This document shows, one piece after another, positions 8,868 to 17,146 of a stretch of 64,000 nt of DNA. Source of the stretch: Mycoplana azooxidifex. Its GTDB lineage: Bacteria; Pseudomonadota; Alphaproteobacteria; Rhizobiales; Rhizobiaceae. Under the pieces are notes generated by a model, which had not been told where the DNA came from, ran no database searches, and saw nothing but the letters and a program-made list of their open reading frames with translations. Position 1 is the stretch's first letter. Each line of letters starts with the position of its first letter. The translations under genes were made by a program, and so were the position numbers. Location of the stretch: positions 310,001 to 374,000 of the forward strand of contig NZ_JACIEE010000003.1 in NCBI RefSeq assembly GCF_014196765.1. The letters are read 5' to 3'.

Positions 8868-9893
8868 ATGAAGACCACGATTGTGAGCGCCGCTCTCGGC
8901 GCACTTGCGCTTGGCGTCGCCTTTTCCACGCCGGCCGCGGCGGCAGATGTCACCGCCTGCCTGATCACCAAGACCGACACCAACCCCTTCTTCGTCAAGA
9001 TGAAGGAAGGCGCCACCGCCAAGGCCCAGGAACTGGGCGTGACGCTGAAGGCCTATGCCGGCAAGATCGACGGCGACCATGACAGCCAGGTGGCTGCGGT
9101 CGAATCCTGCATCGCCGACGGCGCGAAAGGCATCCTGATCGCCGCCTCCGACACCAAGGCGATCGTCGACCAGGTCAAGAAGGCCCAGGCTGCCGGCGTG
9201 CTCGTCATCGCGCTCGACACGCCGCTCGACCCCGCCACGGCCGCCGACGCGACGTTTGCCACCGACAACCTGCTCGCCGGCAAGCTGATCGGCCAGTGGG
9301 CGGCCGCGACCATGGGCGACAAGGCAAAGGACGCCAAGGTCGGCTTCCTCGACCTCACCCCGTCGCAGCCGACGGTCGACGTGCTGCGCGACCAGGGCTT
9401 CATGATCGGCTTCGGCATCGACCCGAAGGATCCGAACAAGATCGGCGACGAGGACGACCCGCGCATCGTCGGCCACGACGTGACCAACGGCAACGAGGAA
9501 GGCGGCCGCACCGCCATGGAGAACCTCCTGCAGAAGGACCCGGACATCAACGTCATCCACACCATCAACGAGCCGGCCGCCGTCGGCGCCTACCAGGCGC
9601 TCAAGGCCGTGGGCAAGGAGAGCGACGTGCTGATCGTCTCGGTCGATGGCGGTTGCCCCGGCGTGAAGTCGGTCGCCGAAGGCGTGATCGGCGCGACCTC
9701 GCAGCAATATCCGCTGATGATGGCGGCACTCGGCGTCGAGGCGATCAAGAAATTCGCCGACACCGGCGAGAAGCCGAAGCCGACGGAAGGCAAGGACTTC
9801 TTCGACACCGGCGTGGCGCTCGTCACCGACAAGCCGGCCGCAGGCGTCGAATCGATCGACACCAAGGTCGGCACGGACAAGTGCTGGGGCTGA
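8868..9893 (+). CDS. frcB: Fructose-type ABC transporter, periplasmic binding protein
   Basis: 341-residue sugar-binding protein of the periplasmic-binding/LacI-like fold (CUT2 class, RbsB-related). A Sec signal peptide (hydrophobic 8-22) is probably cut after 'AAAA' near residue 26. The mature chain begins with '[15 protein letters not shown]', typical of pentose/hexose binders, and has 'SVDGGCPGV' late in the chain. It delivers the sugar to FrcC/FrcA in the membrane. GGGAGGA lies 6-8 nt before the ATG. It is the first gene of frcBCAK and is separated from frcC by 189 nt that hold a stable hairpin, which fits the usual excess of binding protein. The fructose specificity is from gene order and homology, not seen directly. 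Confidence 0.9.
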   Translation: MKTTIVSAALGALALGVAFSTPAAAADVTACLITKTDTNPFFVKMKEGATAKAQELGVTLKAYAGKIDGDHDSQVAAVESCIADGAKGILIAASDTKAIVDQVKKAQAAGVLVIALDTPLDPATAADATFATDNLLAGKLIGQWAAATMGDKAKDAKVGFLDLTPSQPTVDVLRDQGFMIGFGIDPKDPNKIGDEDDPRIVGHDVTNGNEEGGRTAMENLLQKDPDINVIHTINEPAAVGAYQALKAVGKESDVLIVSVDGGCPGVKSVAEGVIGATSQQYPLMMAALGVEAIKKFADTGEKPKPTEGKDFFDTGVALVTDKPAAGVESIDTKVGTDKCWG

Positions 9894-9919
9894 ACGGCTC
9901 TCGCTTTCAAGATCAGGCG

Positions 9920-9940
9920 AAGGGCGGCCAGGCCGCCCTT
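9920..9940 (+). repeat. Stable hairpin between frcB and frcC
   Basis: Ten-base inverted repeat (9920-9929 with 9931-9940) 27 nt after the frcB stop. In RNA it makes a very GC-rich stem with a short loop. It has no T tract, so it is not an intrinsic terminator. Hairpins at this place in binding-protein operons usually protect the upstream mRNA from 3' exonucleases and let frcB be made in excess. That role is inferred. Confidence 0.6.
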
Positions 9941-10082
9941 CCCGCCAACTTGAGCGCGTCTTTGACAAGACCGCGAAAACCGCGCAGCTTTCCCTCCAGC
10001 ACCGGGCTTCGCCAGGCTTAGGGCGACGCGCGCGGAACAGATCACGACCCCTCGGGAGCGGGGGTTTTCGGGAGGAATGTCC

Positions 10083-11165
10083 ATGGGCGAGCCCACAGCC
10101 GCACAATCGGCGCAGGAATTCGAGAAGGTCCTGGCCCAGAGCTCGACGCAGGTCGCGTCGTTCGATACCCACGACAAGACGGCCGTGCAGAAGATCCAGC
10201 ACTTCCTGCACTCGACGCCGGCAGCCATCCCCTTCATCGTGCTGATCGCCGCCATTGTCATCTTCGGGCTTGCCATCGGCAGCCGCTTCTTCTCGTCCTA
10301 CACGCTGACGCTGATCCTGCAGCAGATCGCCATCGTCGGCATTCTCGGTGCTGCGCAGACGCTCGTCATCCTGACCGCCGGCATCGACCTTTCGATCGGC
10401 GTCATCATGGTGTTCTCGGCGGTGATCATGGGCAACTTCGCCGTTACCTACGGCCTGCCCGCCCCGATCGCGATCCTCGCCGGTTTCGGCGTCGGCGGCG
10501 CCTGCGGCTTCATCAACGGCTTCCTCGTATCGCGCCTCAAGCTGCCGCCCTTCATCGTCACGCTCGGGACATGGTACGTGATCATGTCGACGAACTTCAT
10601 CTTTTCGGCGAATGCGACGATCCGCGAGGCGGACGTGACCGCGGTGACGTCGATGCTGCACGTGTTCGGCATCAGCTTCAAGGTCGGCTCGGCGGTGTTC
10701 ACGCTCGGTGTCGTCATGATGGTGCTGCTCGTACTCGGGCTGTTGTACGCGCTGAACCATACGGCCTGGGGCCGGCATCTCTATGCCGTCGGCGACGATC
10801 CGGAAGCGGCCAAGCTGTCCGGCATCCGGGTCGACCGCGTGCTGCTCGGCGCCTATACGCTGGCCGGCCTGATCGCCTCGCTCGCCGCCTGGGTCTCGAT
10901 CGGCCGCAACGGCTCGATCTCGCCGTCCGCCGCCGTCACCGACTATAACCTGCAGGCCATCACCGCGGCGGTGATCGGCGGGATCTCGCTGTTCGGCGGT
11001 CGCGGCTCGATCCTCGGCACGCTGATCGGCGCCATGATCGTCGGCGTCGTATCGATGGGGCTGAACATGCTCGGCGCCGACCCGCAATGGAAGGTCTTCC
11101 TCACCGGCGTCCTCATCATCACGGCCGTGGCCGTCGACCAGTGGATCAGAAAGGTAGCAGGCTGA
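10083..11165 (+). CDS. frcC: Fructose-type ABC transporter, permease
   Basis: 360-residue inner-membrane permease of the CUT2/BPD_transp_2 type. A polar N-terminus of about 45 residues precedes roughly eight to ten membrane helices. The conserved motif 'AGIDLSIGVIMV' and 'GGISLFGGRGS' are typical of RbsC-like permeases. Two ATGs are possible. The one at 10077 sits only 1 nt after GGAGG (10071-10075), whereas the one at 10083 has ideal 7-nt spacing, so I start there. It ends in TGATG, overlapping the frcA start by one base, so the two are probably translationally coupled. It pairs as a homodimer with FrcA. Confidence 0.9.
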   Translation: MGEPTAAQSAQEFEKVLAQSSTQVASFDTHDKTAVQKIQHFLHSTPAAIPFIVLIAAIVIFGLAIGSRFFSSYTLTLILQQIAIVGILGAAQTLVILTAGIDLSIGVIMVFSAVIMGNFAVTYGLPAPIAILAGFGVGGACGFINGFLVSRLKLPPFIVTLGTWYVIMSTNFIFSANATIREADVTAVTSMLHVFGISFKVGSAVFTLGVVMMVLLVLGLLYALNHTAWGRHLYAVGDDPEAAKLSGIRVDRVLLGAYTLAGLIASLAAWVSIGRNGSISPSAAVTDYNLQAITAAVIGGISLFGGRGSILGTLIGAMIVGVVSMGLNMLGADPQWKVFLTGVLIITAVAVDQWIRKVAG

Positions 11166-11947
11166 TGGCAAGCGAACCCATTCTTACCGCCCGCGGCCTC
11201 GTCAAGCGCTACGGCCGCGTGACGGCGCTCGACAATGCCGACTTCGACCTCTACCCCGGCGAGATCCTCGCCGTGATCGGCGACAACGGCGCGGGCAAAT
11301 CGACGCTGATCAAGGCGATCTCCGGCGCCGTCGCCCCGGACGAGGGCGAGATCCGCCTCGAGGGCGAAACAGTGAATTTCCGCTCGCCGATCGAGGCCCG
11401 CCGTGCCGGCATCGAGACGGTCTACCAGAACCTGGCGCTGTCGCCGGCGCTGTCGATCGCCGACAACATGTTCCTCGGCCGCGAGATCCGCAAACCCGGC
11501 GTGCTCGGCAGCGTGTTCCGCAAGCTCGACCGCTCGGCGATGGAGAAGTTCGCGCGCAACAAGCTTTCCGAACTCGGCCTGATGACCATCCAGAACATCA
11601 ACCAGGCCGTCGAAACCCTCTCCGGCGGCCAGCGCCAGGGCGTGGCGGTGGCGCGGGCAGCTGCCTTCGGTTCCAAGGTGATCATCCTCGACGAGCCGAC
11701 CGCGGCCCTCGGGGTCAAGGAAAGCCGCAAGGTGCTGGAACTGATCCTCGACGTGCGCTCGCGCGGCTTGCCGATCGTGCTGATCTCGCACAACATGCCG
11801 CACGTCTTCGAGGTGTCGGACCGCATCCACGTCCACCGCCTCGGACGCCGCCTGTGCGTGATCAATCCGAAGGAACACACCATGTCCGACGCCGTCGCCT
11901 TCATGACCGGCGCCAAGGAACCGCCGCGGGAAGCGCTGGCGGCATGA
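11165..11947 (+). CDS. frcA: Fructose-type ABC transporter, ATP-binding protein
   Basis: 260-residue ABC ATPase. It has Walker A 'GDNGAGKST' (about 39-47), signature 'LSGGQRQGVAVARA', Walker B 'VIILDEPTAALG' and an H-loop His in 'LISHNMPHVFEV'. Unlike RbsA/MglA (about 500 aa, two fused ABC domains) it has only one domain, as in the S. meliloti frc system. The start is the ATG overlapping the frcC stop (TGATG); an upstream in-frame ATG lies inside frcC and is rejected. The stop overlaps the next start (ATGA), so frcC, frcA and frcK are one tightly coupled unit. Confidence 0.93.
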   Translation: MASEPILTARGLVKRYGRVTALDNADFDLYPGEILAVIGDNGAGKSTLIKAISGAVAPDEGEIRLEGETVNFRSPIEARRAGIETVYQNLALSPALSIADNMFLGREIRKPGVLGSVFRKLDRSAMEKFARNKLSELGLMTIQNINQAVETLSGGQRQGVAVARAAAFGSKVIILDEPTAALGVKESRKVLELILDVRSRGLPIVLISHNMPHVFEVSDRIHVHRLGRRLCVINPKEHTMSDAVAFMTGAKEPPREALAA

Positions 11948-12570
11948 GCGAGACGATTTCGGAAATCGCGGGCGGGATCGTCCGCCGGGCGGGCGAAACA
12001 AAGCGCTTCCTGGTTGCCATCGCCGGCCCGCCGGGCGCCGGCAAGTCGACCATGGCCGACAATCTCGCAGCCGCGCTCAGGGCGCGGGGCGAGAGCGCGG
12101 AAGTGCTGCCCATGGACGGCTTCCACATGGACAACGCCATCCTGATCGAACGGGGGCTCTTGGCCCGCAAGGGCATCCCCGAGACCTTCGACGTGCGCGG
12201 TTTCATCGATATCGTCCGCGCCGTCCGCCCCGCCGACCAGGAGGTGCTGGTGCCGGTGTTTGACCGGTCGCGGGAAATCGCGATCGCCTCGGCGCGGGTG
12301 GTCTCGCCGGAACACCGCTTCATCATCGTCGAGGGCAACTACCTGCTGTTCAGCCAGGGCAAGTGGGCGGAACTGGAGGGCATGTTCGACTATTCGATCA
12401 TGCTGGCGCCGCCGATAGAGGTTTTGGAGGAACGGCTCTGGGAGCGCTGGCGCGGCTATCGGCTGAGCGAGGAGGCCGCCCATGCCAAGGTCTACGAGAA
12501 CGACCTGCCGAACGGACGGCTGATCCTGGAGAACCGGCGCCCCGCCGACATCACGCTTGCAATCGCCTGA
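11944..12570 (+). CDS. frcK: P-loop kinase of the fructose transport operon
   Basis: 208-residue P-loop nucleoside/sugar kinase-like protein (uridine kinase/phosphoribulokinase superfamily). The P-loop is 'AGPPGAGKSTM' (about 27-37). Further conserved stretches are 'LPMDGFHMDN' and 'IVEGNYLL', the acceptor and base-binding regions of this family. The ATG overlaps the frcA stop (ATGA). It corresponds to the kinase-like fourth gene of S. meliloti frcBCAK. Its substrate is unproven; phosphorylation of the imported sugar is the simplest idea. It is the last gene of the operon. Confidence 0.85.
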   Translation: MSETISEIAGGIVRRAGETKRFLVAIAGPPGAGKSTMADNLAAALRARGESAEVLPMDGFHMDNAILIERGLLARKGIPETFDVRGFIDIVRAVRPADQEVLVPVFDRSREIAIASARVVSPEHRFIIVEGNYLLFSQGKWAELEGMFDYSIMLAPPIEVLEERLWERWRGYRLSEEAAHAKVYENDLPNGRLILENRRPADITLAIA

Positions 12571-12648
12571 CACATGCCAGCCCTCGTTGCATTCCCGGCC
12601 GAATCGGCGCAGGCTCGCTGCGCCTTGAGGGTTTGACAGGGGAAGCGC

Positions 12649-12996
12649 ATGAATTTCACGCAAGCCGTATCGACCGTCTTCTCCAAATACGCCGTCTTCA
12701 CCGGGCGCGCCCGTCGGTCCGAGTTCTGGTGGTTCGTGCTCTTCAACGCCATCGCGTCGCTAATCACCGGGACGATCGACCAAGCGCTTTTCGGCTACGA
12801 AGTTCTCAGCGTCGTTTATGGGCTCGCGGTGCTGATTCCGGGAATCGCCGTCGCCGTGCGGCGGCTGCACGACACCGACCGTTCCGGCTGGTGGCTACTG
12901 ATCGGCCTGATCCCCGTGATCGGCTGGATCGTGCTGGTCTACTGGTACGCCAGCGAAGGCACGCCGGGAACGAACCAGTTCGGGCCGCCGGCCTGA
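12649..12996 (+). CDS. DUF805 membrane protein
   Basis: 115-residue inner-membrane protein of the DUF805 family. The N-terminal signature 'KYAVFTGRARRSEFWWFVLF' leads into the first helix. Two or three further hydrophobic segments follow, with the conserved 'AVRRLHDTDRSGWWLL' motif at about residues 68-83 and a terminal 'GTPGTNQFGP' tail. Function unknown; the family is widespread as small polytopic proteins. AGGGGA precedes the ATG at a good distance. It lies 78 nt after frcK and may be read from the same transcript or its own promoter. Confidence 0.9.
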   Translation: MNFTQAVSTVFSKYAVFTGRARRSEFWWFVLFNAIASLITGTIDQALFGYEVLSVVYGLAVLIPGIAVAVRRLHDTDRSGWWLLIGLIPVIGWIVLVYWYASEGTPGTNQFGPPA

Positions 12997-13081
12997 CGCA
13001 GGCGCAAAGCGTTTGCCACGAACGGCGCAAGGGTATAATTCCCGCGACACAGATTTCCCCTGATCCGCGGAGCTCCAGCGC

Positions 13082-14119
13082 ATGCAAACGATCACCCTTC
13101 GCCGTCCCGACGACTGGCATCTGCACCTGCGCGACGGCGCGATGCTTCAGGGCGTGATCGGTGATACGAGCCGGCACTTCGCACGCGCCATCATCATGCC
13201 CAACCTCGTGCCGCCGGTGGTGACGACCGCGGATGCGAATGCCTATCGCGAACGGATCATGGCGGCGCTGCCCGCCAGCGACCGCTTCCAGCCGCTGATG
13301 ACGCTGTACCTGACCGAACAGACGAGCCCCGACGATGTCGAGGCCGGCAAGGCAAGCGGCCTCATCACCGCGGTGAAGCTTTACCCCGCCGGCGCGACCA
13401 CCAACTCGCACGGCGGCGTGCGCGACCTCGAAAAGGCGATGCCGGTGCTGGAGCGCATGGCAAAGATCGGCCTACCGCTCTGCGTCCATGGCGAGGTGAC
13501 GACCCCCGAGGTCGACATCTTTGATCGCGAGGCCGTCTTCATCGAGACGGTGCTCGACCCGCTACGCGAGCGCCTGCCGGAACTGAAGGTGACGATGGAG
13601 CACGTCACGACCAAGGACGGGATCGACTACATCAAGGCATCGAAGGCCAACCTCGCCGGTTCGATCACCACCCATCACCTGATCATCAACCGCAACGCCA
13701 TCCTGGTCGGCGGCATCCGCCCGCACTACTACTGCCTGCCGGTCGCCAAGCGCGAGCACCACCGGCTGGCGCTCCGCGCCGCCGCCGTTTCCGGCGATCG
13801 CCGCTTCTTCCTCGGCACAGATTCCGCCCCACATGTGGACCCCTTGAAGGAATGCGCCTGCGGCTGCGCCGGGGTCTACACCTCGATCAACACCATGAGC
13901 TGCCTCGCCCACGTCTTCGAAGACGAGAATGCGCTGGACAGGCTCGAGGCCTTCGCCTCGCTGAACGGTCCGGCCTGGTACGGGCTTCCCGTCAACGAGG
14001 AGACGATCACGCTGGTGCGCCGCGAGGAACCGGTGCGCTTTCCGGCGAAGATCGAGACCGGGGCAGGTCCGGTCACAGTGTTCGACCCGATGTTCGCCCT
14101 GCACTGGGACGTGGCCTGA
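13082..14119 (+). CDS. pyrC: Dihydroorotase, class II
   Basis: 345-residue zinc amidohydrolase that closes N-carbamoyl-aspartate to dihydroorotate, step three of pyrimidine synthesis, in the cytoplasm. Metal ligands are in order: H13 and H15 ('DWHLHLRDG'), the lysine to be carbamylated at K99 ('AVKLYPAG'), H136 ('CVHGEVT'), H174 ('MEHVTT') and the catalytic D247 ('GTDSAPH'). Length and motifs match the E. coli PyrC type rather than the longer PyrC/PyrX pair often found beside pyrB. GGAG lies 9 nt before the ATG. It is monocistronic as far as can be seen and convergent with the Crp/Fnr gene. Confidence 0.95.
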   Translation: MQTITLRRPDDWHLHLRDGAMLQGVIGDTSRHFARAIIMPNLVPPVVTTADANAYRERIMAALPASDRFQPLMTLYLTEQTSPDDVEAGKASGLITAVKLYPAGATTNSHGGVRDLEKAMPVLERMAKIGLPLCVHGEVTTPEVDIFDREAVFIETVLDPLRERLPELKVTMEHVTTKDGIDYIKASKANLAGSITTHHLIINRNAILVGGIRPHYYCLPVAKREHHRLALRAAAVSGDRRFFLGTDSAPHVDPLKECACGCAGVYTSINTMSCLAHVFEDENALDRLEAFASLNGPAWYGLPVNEETITLVRREEPVRFPAKIETGAGPVTVFDPMFALHWDVA

Positions 14120-14150
14120 CCGCCGGCTTCAACGCGAGCGCGCGCGGATC

Positions 14151-14915
14151 TTACACAAAGGGACGCCCGGCCTCTTTCAGCCCCTCCCAGCCTGACACCT
14201 TCAAGAGCCCGTCGGCCTCCAGAACCTCATAGCCGCCGTCCTGCCAGCGAACGAGATTGCGGTCCGCAAGTTTTCGGATGGTCTTGTTGGTGTGAACCAG
14301 CGACAGGCCCAGCGTGTCGGCCAGATGCTGCTGGGTGAGCGGGATCGCCTTGCGCCCGGCGTTGACGAGGCCAACGGCGCGCGCACGCTGGTGAATGTAG
14401 GAGAGAAGATAGGCCGTGCGCTCGACCGCCGAACGGCGGCCGATGCTGAGCAGGTGCTCGTCGAGGACGCGCTCTTCATGCGCCGCGATCCAGGTAAGGT
14501 CGTAGGCCAGCGAGGCATGGCGCGTAAACAAGCGATCGAGCTTCGAGCGCTCGAAGACGCAGAGAGTGATCGGCGTCAATGCCTCCACCGAATGGTCCAG
14601 CTCACCCATGAGGACGCCCTGAAGCCCGACGAGATCGCCCGGAAACGCATAGTTCATGATCTGCCGGCGGCCGTCGGAAAGGAGCTTGTAGCGAAAGCCG
14701 AGGCCGGACAGAACCGTGTAGATATGCGGGCTGTGCGTGCCCTCCACCAGAACGGTCGCGCCCCGCTCGACGGAAAGCTCTCCGACCTTGAACTGCGAGA
14801 CAAATTCCAGCTCTCGGGCGGAGAAATCGCGGAAGGCCTTCATGCCGCGAAGCGGACATTTGTCACAAGGCGTGTGCCGCTTGCCCGACGCGGGGCCCGC
14901 CTTCGATCCCGTCAT
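14151..14915 (-). CDS. Crp/Fnr-family transcriptional regulator
   Basis: 254-residue regulator with an N-terminal cNMP-binding-like beta-barrel and a C-terminal Crp-type helix-turn-helix ('LTQQHLADTLGLSLVHTNKTIRKL', about 188-211). Two cysteines near the N-terminus ('CDKC', C17 and C20) recall FNR. The four-Cys iron-sulphur set of true FNR/FnrL is not complete, so oxygen sensing by a cluster is doubtful. It belongs to the large rhizobial Crp/Fnr group without assigned ligand. It is divergent from the receiver-domain gene at 15160, with 244 nt between them. No perfect TTGAT-N4-ATCAA box was seen there. Confidence 0.88.
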   Translation of the reverse strand: MTGSKAGPASGKRHTPCDKCPLRGMKAFRDFSARELEFVSQFKVGELSVERGATVLVEGTHSPHIYTVLSGLGFRYKLLSDGRRQIMNYAFPGDLVGLQGVLMGELDHSVEALTPITLCVFERSKLDRLFTRHASLAYDLTWIAAHEERVLDEHLLSIGRRSAVERTAYLLSYIHQRARAVGLVNAGRKAIPLTQQHLADTLGLSLVHTNKTIRKLADRNLVRWQDGGYEVLEADGLLKVSGWEGLKEAGRPFV

Positions 14916-15159
14916 CGGTGTAGCCTTGCGGTCTCCCGCCGCGACACTGTCACCTGAACCATCCCGCGCCCTCTTTGCTGCCGACCCCTCGAGCGATCAA
15001 CGCGTGAACGATGCAGCGGTTCCGGAAAGCGGGCTGGCTATGTCTTTTTTAAATGACGGGTTTGCCGGGGCAGATGAAGACTTGCGCTTCGGAACAGCAT
15101 TTCAGCGATCTCCTGCGCAGCCCTGTTCCCACCCTGCATGCCTTTGAAAGCGCCACTGA

Positions 15160-15543
15160 ATGAGCAAGGCCCATCCGCACATCGCGATCGTCGAACAGGA
15201 ATTCCTGATCGCCGTCGACGCACAATACCTGATCGGCGAAGCTCTGGAGTGCCGCGTAACCATCATCCGCCCGGACGAGCTGGAGCGCTGGGCGACAACC
15301 GATCTGCCTGCATTCGACTTTTGCCTGCTCGATCTGCCGATCGAGGCCACGCCCGCGCTTGCCGTGGCCTCGCGACTGCAGACGCTCGGCATACCCTTCG
15401 CATTCACCTCGGTATCCGAACTCAACCGGCACGGCGTCACGGCATTTGACGATGTGCCCGTGATCGCGAAGCCGTATGGCGACGGCGTCCTGCTCTCGGT
15501 CGTTGGGCGCATGCTGCCCGACGCCCGCCTGCGTCAGAACTGA
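15160..15543 (+). CDS. Degenerate response-regulator receiver protein
   Basis: 127-residue single-domain protein with the pattern of a receiver fold. A possible phospho-acceptor Asp sits in 'FDFCLLDLP' (about residue 58), a Ser/Thr in 'FAFTSVSE', and the conserved Lys in 'VIAKPYGDG' (about 106-112). The usual acidic pair after the first strand is altered to 'VEQEF', which would weaken Mg binding. There is no output domain. Such proteins in rhizobia often act as phosphate sinks or phosphorylation-independent binders; no partner is visible here. No clear Shine-Dalgarno precedes the ATG. The stop codon lies inside the end of the convergent doxX gene (10-bp overlap). Confidence 0.6.
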   Translation: MSKAHPHIAIVEQEFLIAVDAQYLIGEALECRVTIIRPDELERWATTDLPAFDFCLLDLPIEATPALAVASRLQTLGIPFAFTSVSELNRHGVTAFDDVPVIAKPYGDGVLLSVVGRMLPDARLRQN

Positions 15544-15983
15544 CGGCCGATGCGGGCGTCCACGGACTGGCTGTTGGAGCCGCGAACCGCAAAATAGAGC
15601 ATGATGGCCGTCCACAGGATGGACTTCTCGGCACCGCCGAGGCCTTCCATCTTCACGATACCGTGGAAGTAGATCGTCACCGCCAAAACGATCGCCGAGG
15701 CCAGCGCGGCAGGCCGCGTGAAGAGACCGATCGCAACCAGGATACCGCCGAAGAATTCCGTCGCAGCCAGCAGCGGCGACCAGAAGACGCCGGGGTAGAA
15801 GCCCAGCCCCTCGACCATTCCGACCGCACCGAAGGGGTTCATGATCTTGCCGTAGCCGTGGGTGACGAGAAGCCCGCCCGCGACGACGCGCAGCAAGGTT
15901 TCCGCGCTTTCGTTCAGCGTGGCGTACAGCGGCCGCAGGAACGGCAGGATGAGGCCGGGGCGATGAGTGGTGGTGTCGGTCAT
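15534..15983 (-). CDS. DoxX-family membrane protein
   Basis: 149-residue inner-membrane protein of the DoxX family with four hydrophobic segments. 'LLRVVAGGLLVTHGYGKI' forms the first, and 'ATEFFGGILVAIGLFTRPAALA' is the diagnostic middle region. The family has been linked to redox protection and thiosulphate:quinone oxidoreductase subunits, but the role of this protein is unknown. I start at 15983, where GGAG lies 8 nt upstream. A longer frame upstream would run through the promoter region of the divergent SelW-like gene and is rejected. The last 10 bp overlap the end of the receiver gene on the other strand. Confidence 0.88.
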   Translation of the reverse strand: MTDTTTHRPGLILPFLRPLYATLNESAETLLRVVAGGLLVTHGYGKIMNPFGAVGMVEGLGFYPGVFWSPLLAATEFFGGILVAIGLFTRPAALASAIVLAVTIYFHGIVKMEGLGGAEKSILWTAIMLYFAVRGSNSQSVDARIGRQF

Positions 15984-16161
15984 GCGGTCAGCTCCAAGGA
16001 TGTTGCACTGCATCCATGTCTCGGTCATCTTGACCTGCGCAAGCGGGCCCGACGCAAAAGCTGATAAACTCGATTGACATTTCCGTGAACTGGCGAGCGT
16101 CGCCCACGTGTAAGCCAATCGTCGGCCCGCAGTTCGCATCGGCAGGAAGGAAAAGGCAGGC

Positions 16162-16443
16162 ATGAGCCAGAAGCCCCGGATCACCATACTCTACTGCACC
16201 CAGTGCAACTGGCTCCTGCGCTCGGGCTGGATGGCGCAGGAACTTCTGCAGACCTTCGGCGACACGCTCGGCGAGGTCGCGCTCATCCCCGGCACGGGGG
16301 GCAACTTCGAGATCCGCGTGGATGGCGAGCTCATCTGGGAGCGCAAGCGCGACGGCGGCTTTCCGGGGCCGAAGGAGCTGAAGCAGCGGGTGCGCGACAT
16401 TGTCGAGCCCGAGCGCGATCTCGGCCACGTCGACAGGCCCTGA
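16162..16443 (+). CDS. SelT/SelW/SelH-family protein (Cys form)
   Basis: 93-residue thioredoxin-like protein of the selenoprotein W (Rdx) family. The redox motif C12-T-Q-C15 follows the first strand, with Cys in the place of selenocysteine. Further family marks are 'GTGGNFEIRVDGELIWERK' and 'GGFPGPKELKQRVRD'. It is thought to act in thiol redox control in the cytoplasm; the partner is unknown. AAGGA lies upstream of the ATG. It is divergent from doxX, a gene family also tied to redox biology, but a functional link is only suggestive. Confidence 0.9.
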   Translation: MSQKPRITILYCTQCNWLLRSGWMAQELLQTFGDTLGEVALIPGTGGNFEIRVDGELIWERKRDGGFPGPKELKQRVRDIVEPERDLGHVDRP

Positions 16444-16488
16444 CGCATCCGACCCCGGCAACGCCGCCGGAGCCGGCGCGCAGATCGC

Positions 16489-16962
16489 TCAGCGATACGG
16501 CGAAACGCAGACGCGATAGACGCCGCTACCGGCATGATACCGGTCCGTCGCCGGATTATAGGTGCGATAGCGGTTCGTGCACCAGCCGATATGGCTACCG
16601 TAGCCGCTGCGAACGGCCGGGGCATAATACGGACCGTCATAGGGGCGATAGATGGTCACGCTGCGGGAGTAGGGCTGGTAGCTGGGCCGGGGTGGCATAT
16701 AGGGGCGGTAGGGACGATAGATCGGCCACGAATAGGCGCGGTAGTACGGCCTGTTCAAGGGATTGTAGAGTGGCCCGGTGTTCCAGCAACTGTAGCCGTT
16801 GCACACGAAGGCAACCGGGACGATATCGCCCTTAGGGCCGTTGCTTTCGGCGAAGCCACGGTCCGGGATCACCGTCGGACCGGCGACGGCAGCAGACGTC
16901 AAGCCGGGCGAAACGGCGAGGCCGGCCGCGACGGTCAGTAGGAGGTTACGCAAGCTGAACAT
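16489..16962 (-). CDS. BA14K-family secreted protein
   Basis: 157-residue protein with a signal peptide (hydrophobic 7-20, cut near 'AVA'). A Tyr/Pro/Arg-rich low-complexity middle with many 'YRPY' repeats follows. The C-terminus has the BA14K signature: a Cys in 'GSHIGWCTNRYRTYNPATD' and a second Cys in the final residues. Brucella BA14K is an immunoreactive, lectin-like surface protein, and related proteins are common in rhizobia. I start at 16962, preceded by AGGGGA. It converges on the SelW-like gene with a 45-nt gap. Confidence 0.88.
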   Translation of the reverse strand: MFSLRNLLLTVAAGLAVSPGLTSAAVAGPTVIPDRGFAESNGPKGDIVPVAFVCNGYSCWNTGPLYNPLNRPYYRAYSWPIYRPYRPYMPPRPSYQPYSRSVTIYRPYDGPYYAPAVRSGYGSHIGWCTNRYRTYNPATDRYHAGSGVYRVCVSPYR

Positions 16963-17146
16963 TTCGATCCCCTGTGCGTTTTTGGAGTGTACGTTTACGG
17001 AATTTGGCTTCCGCTGGGCTCCTTGTCCTGTCGTCCGGTCGGGCGATCGCGTGCCGGAGAGGTCAGGCGGGACAAGCCGGCAAAAATCGGGCATGACATG
17101 AGCGAGACATGGGCGAGCGCCAGCATACTATAATTTGGAGCATGAG

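Noticed and set aside
9920-9940. frcB hairpin as an intrinsic terminator
   Set aside because: No T tract follows; the downstream frcC lacks another evident promoter, so a stability role fits better.
17129-17134. Perfect TATAAT before the phosphomannomutase gene
   Set aside because: It lies only 12 nt before the ATG and would put the transcript start at or after the GGAG ribosome site. The -35 match at 17104-17109 has 19-nt spacing. Probably coincidental.
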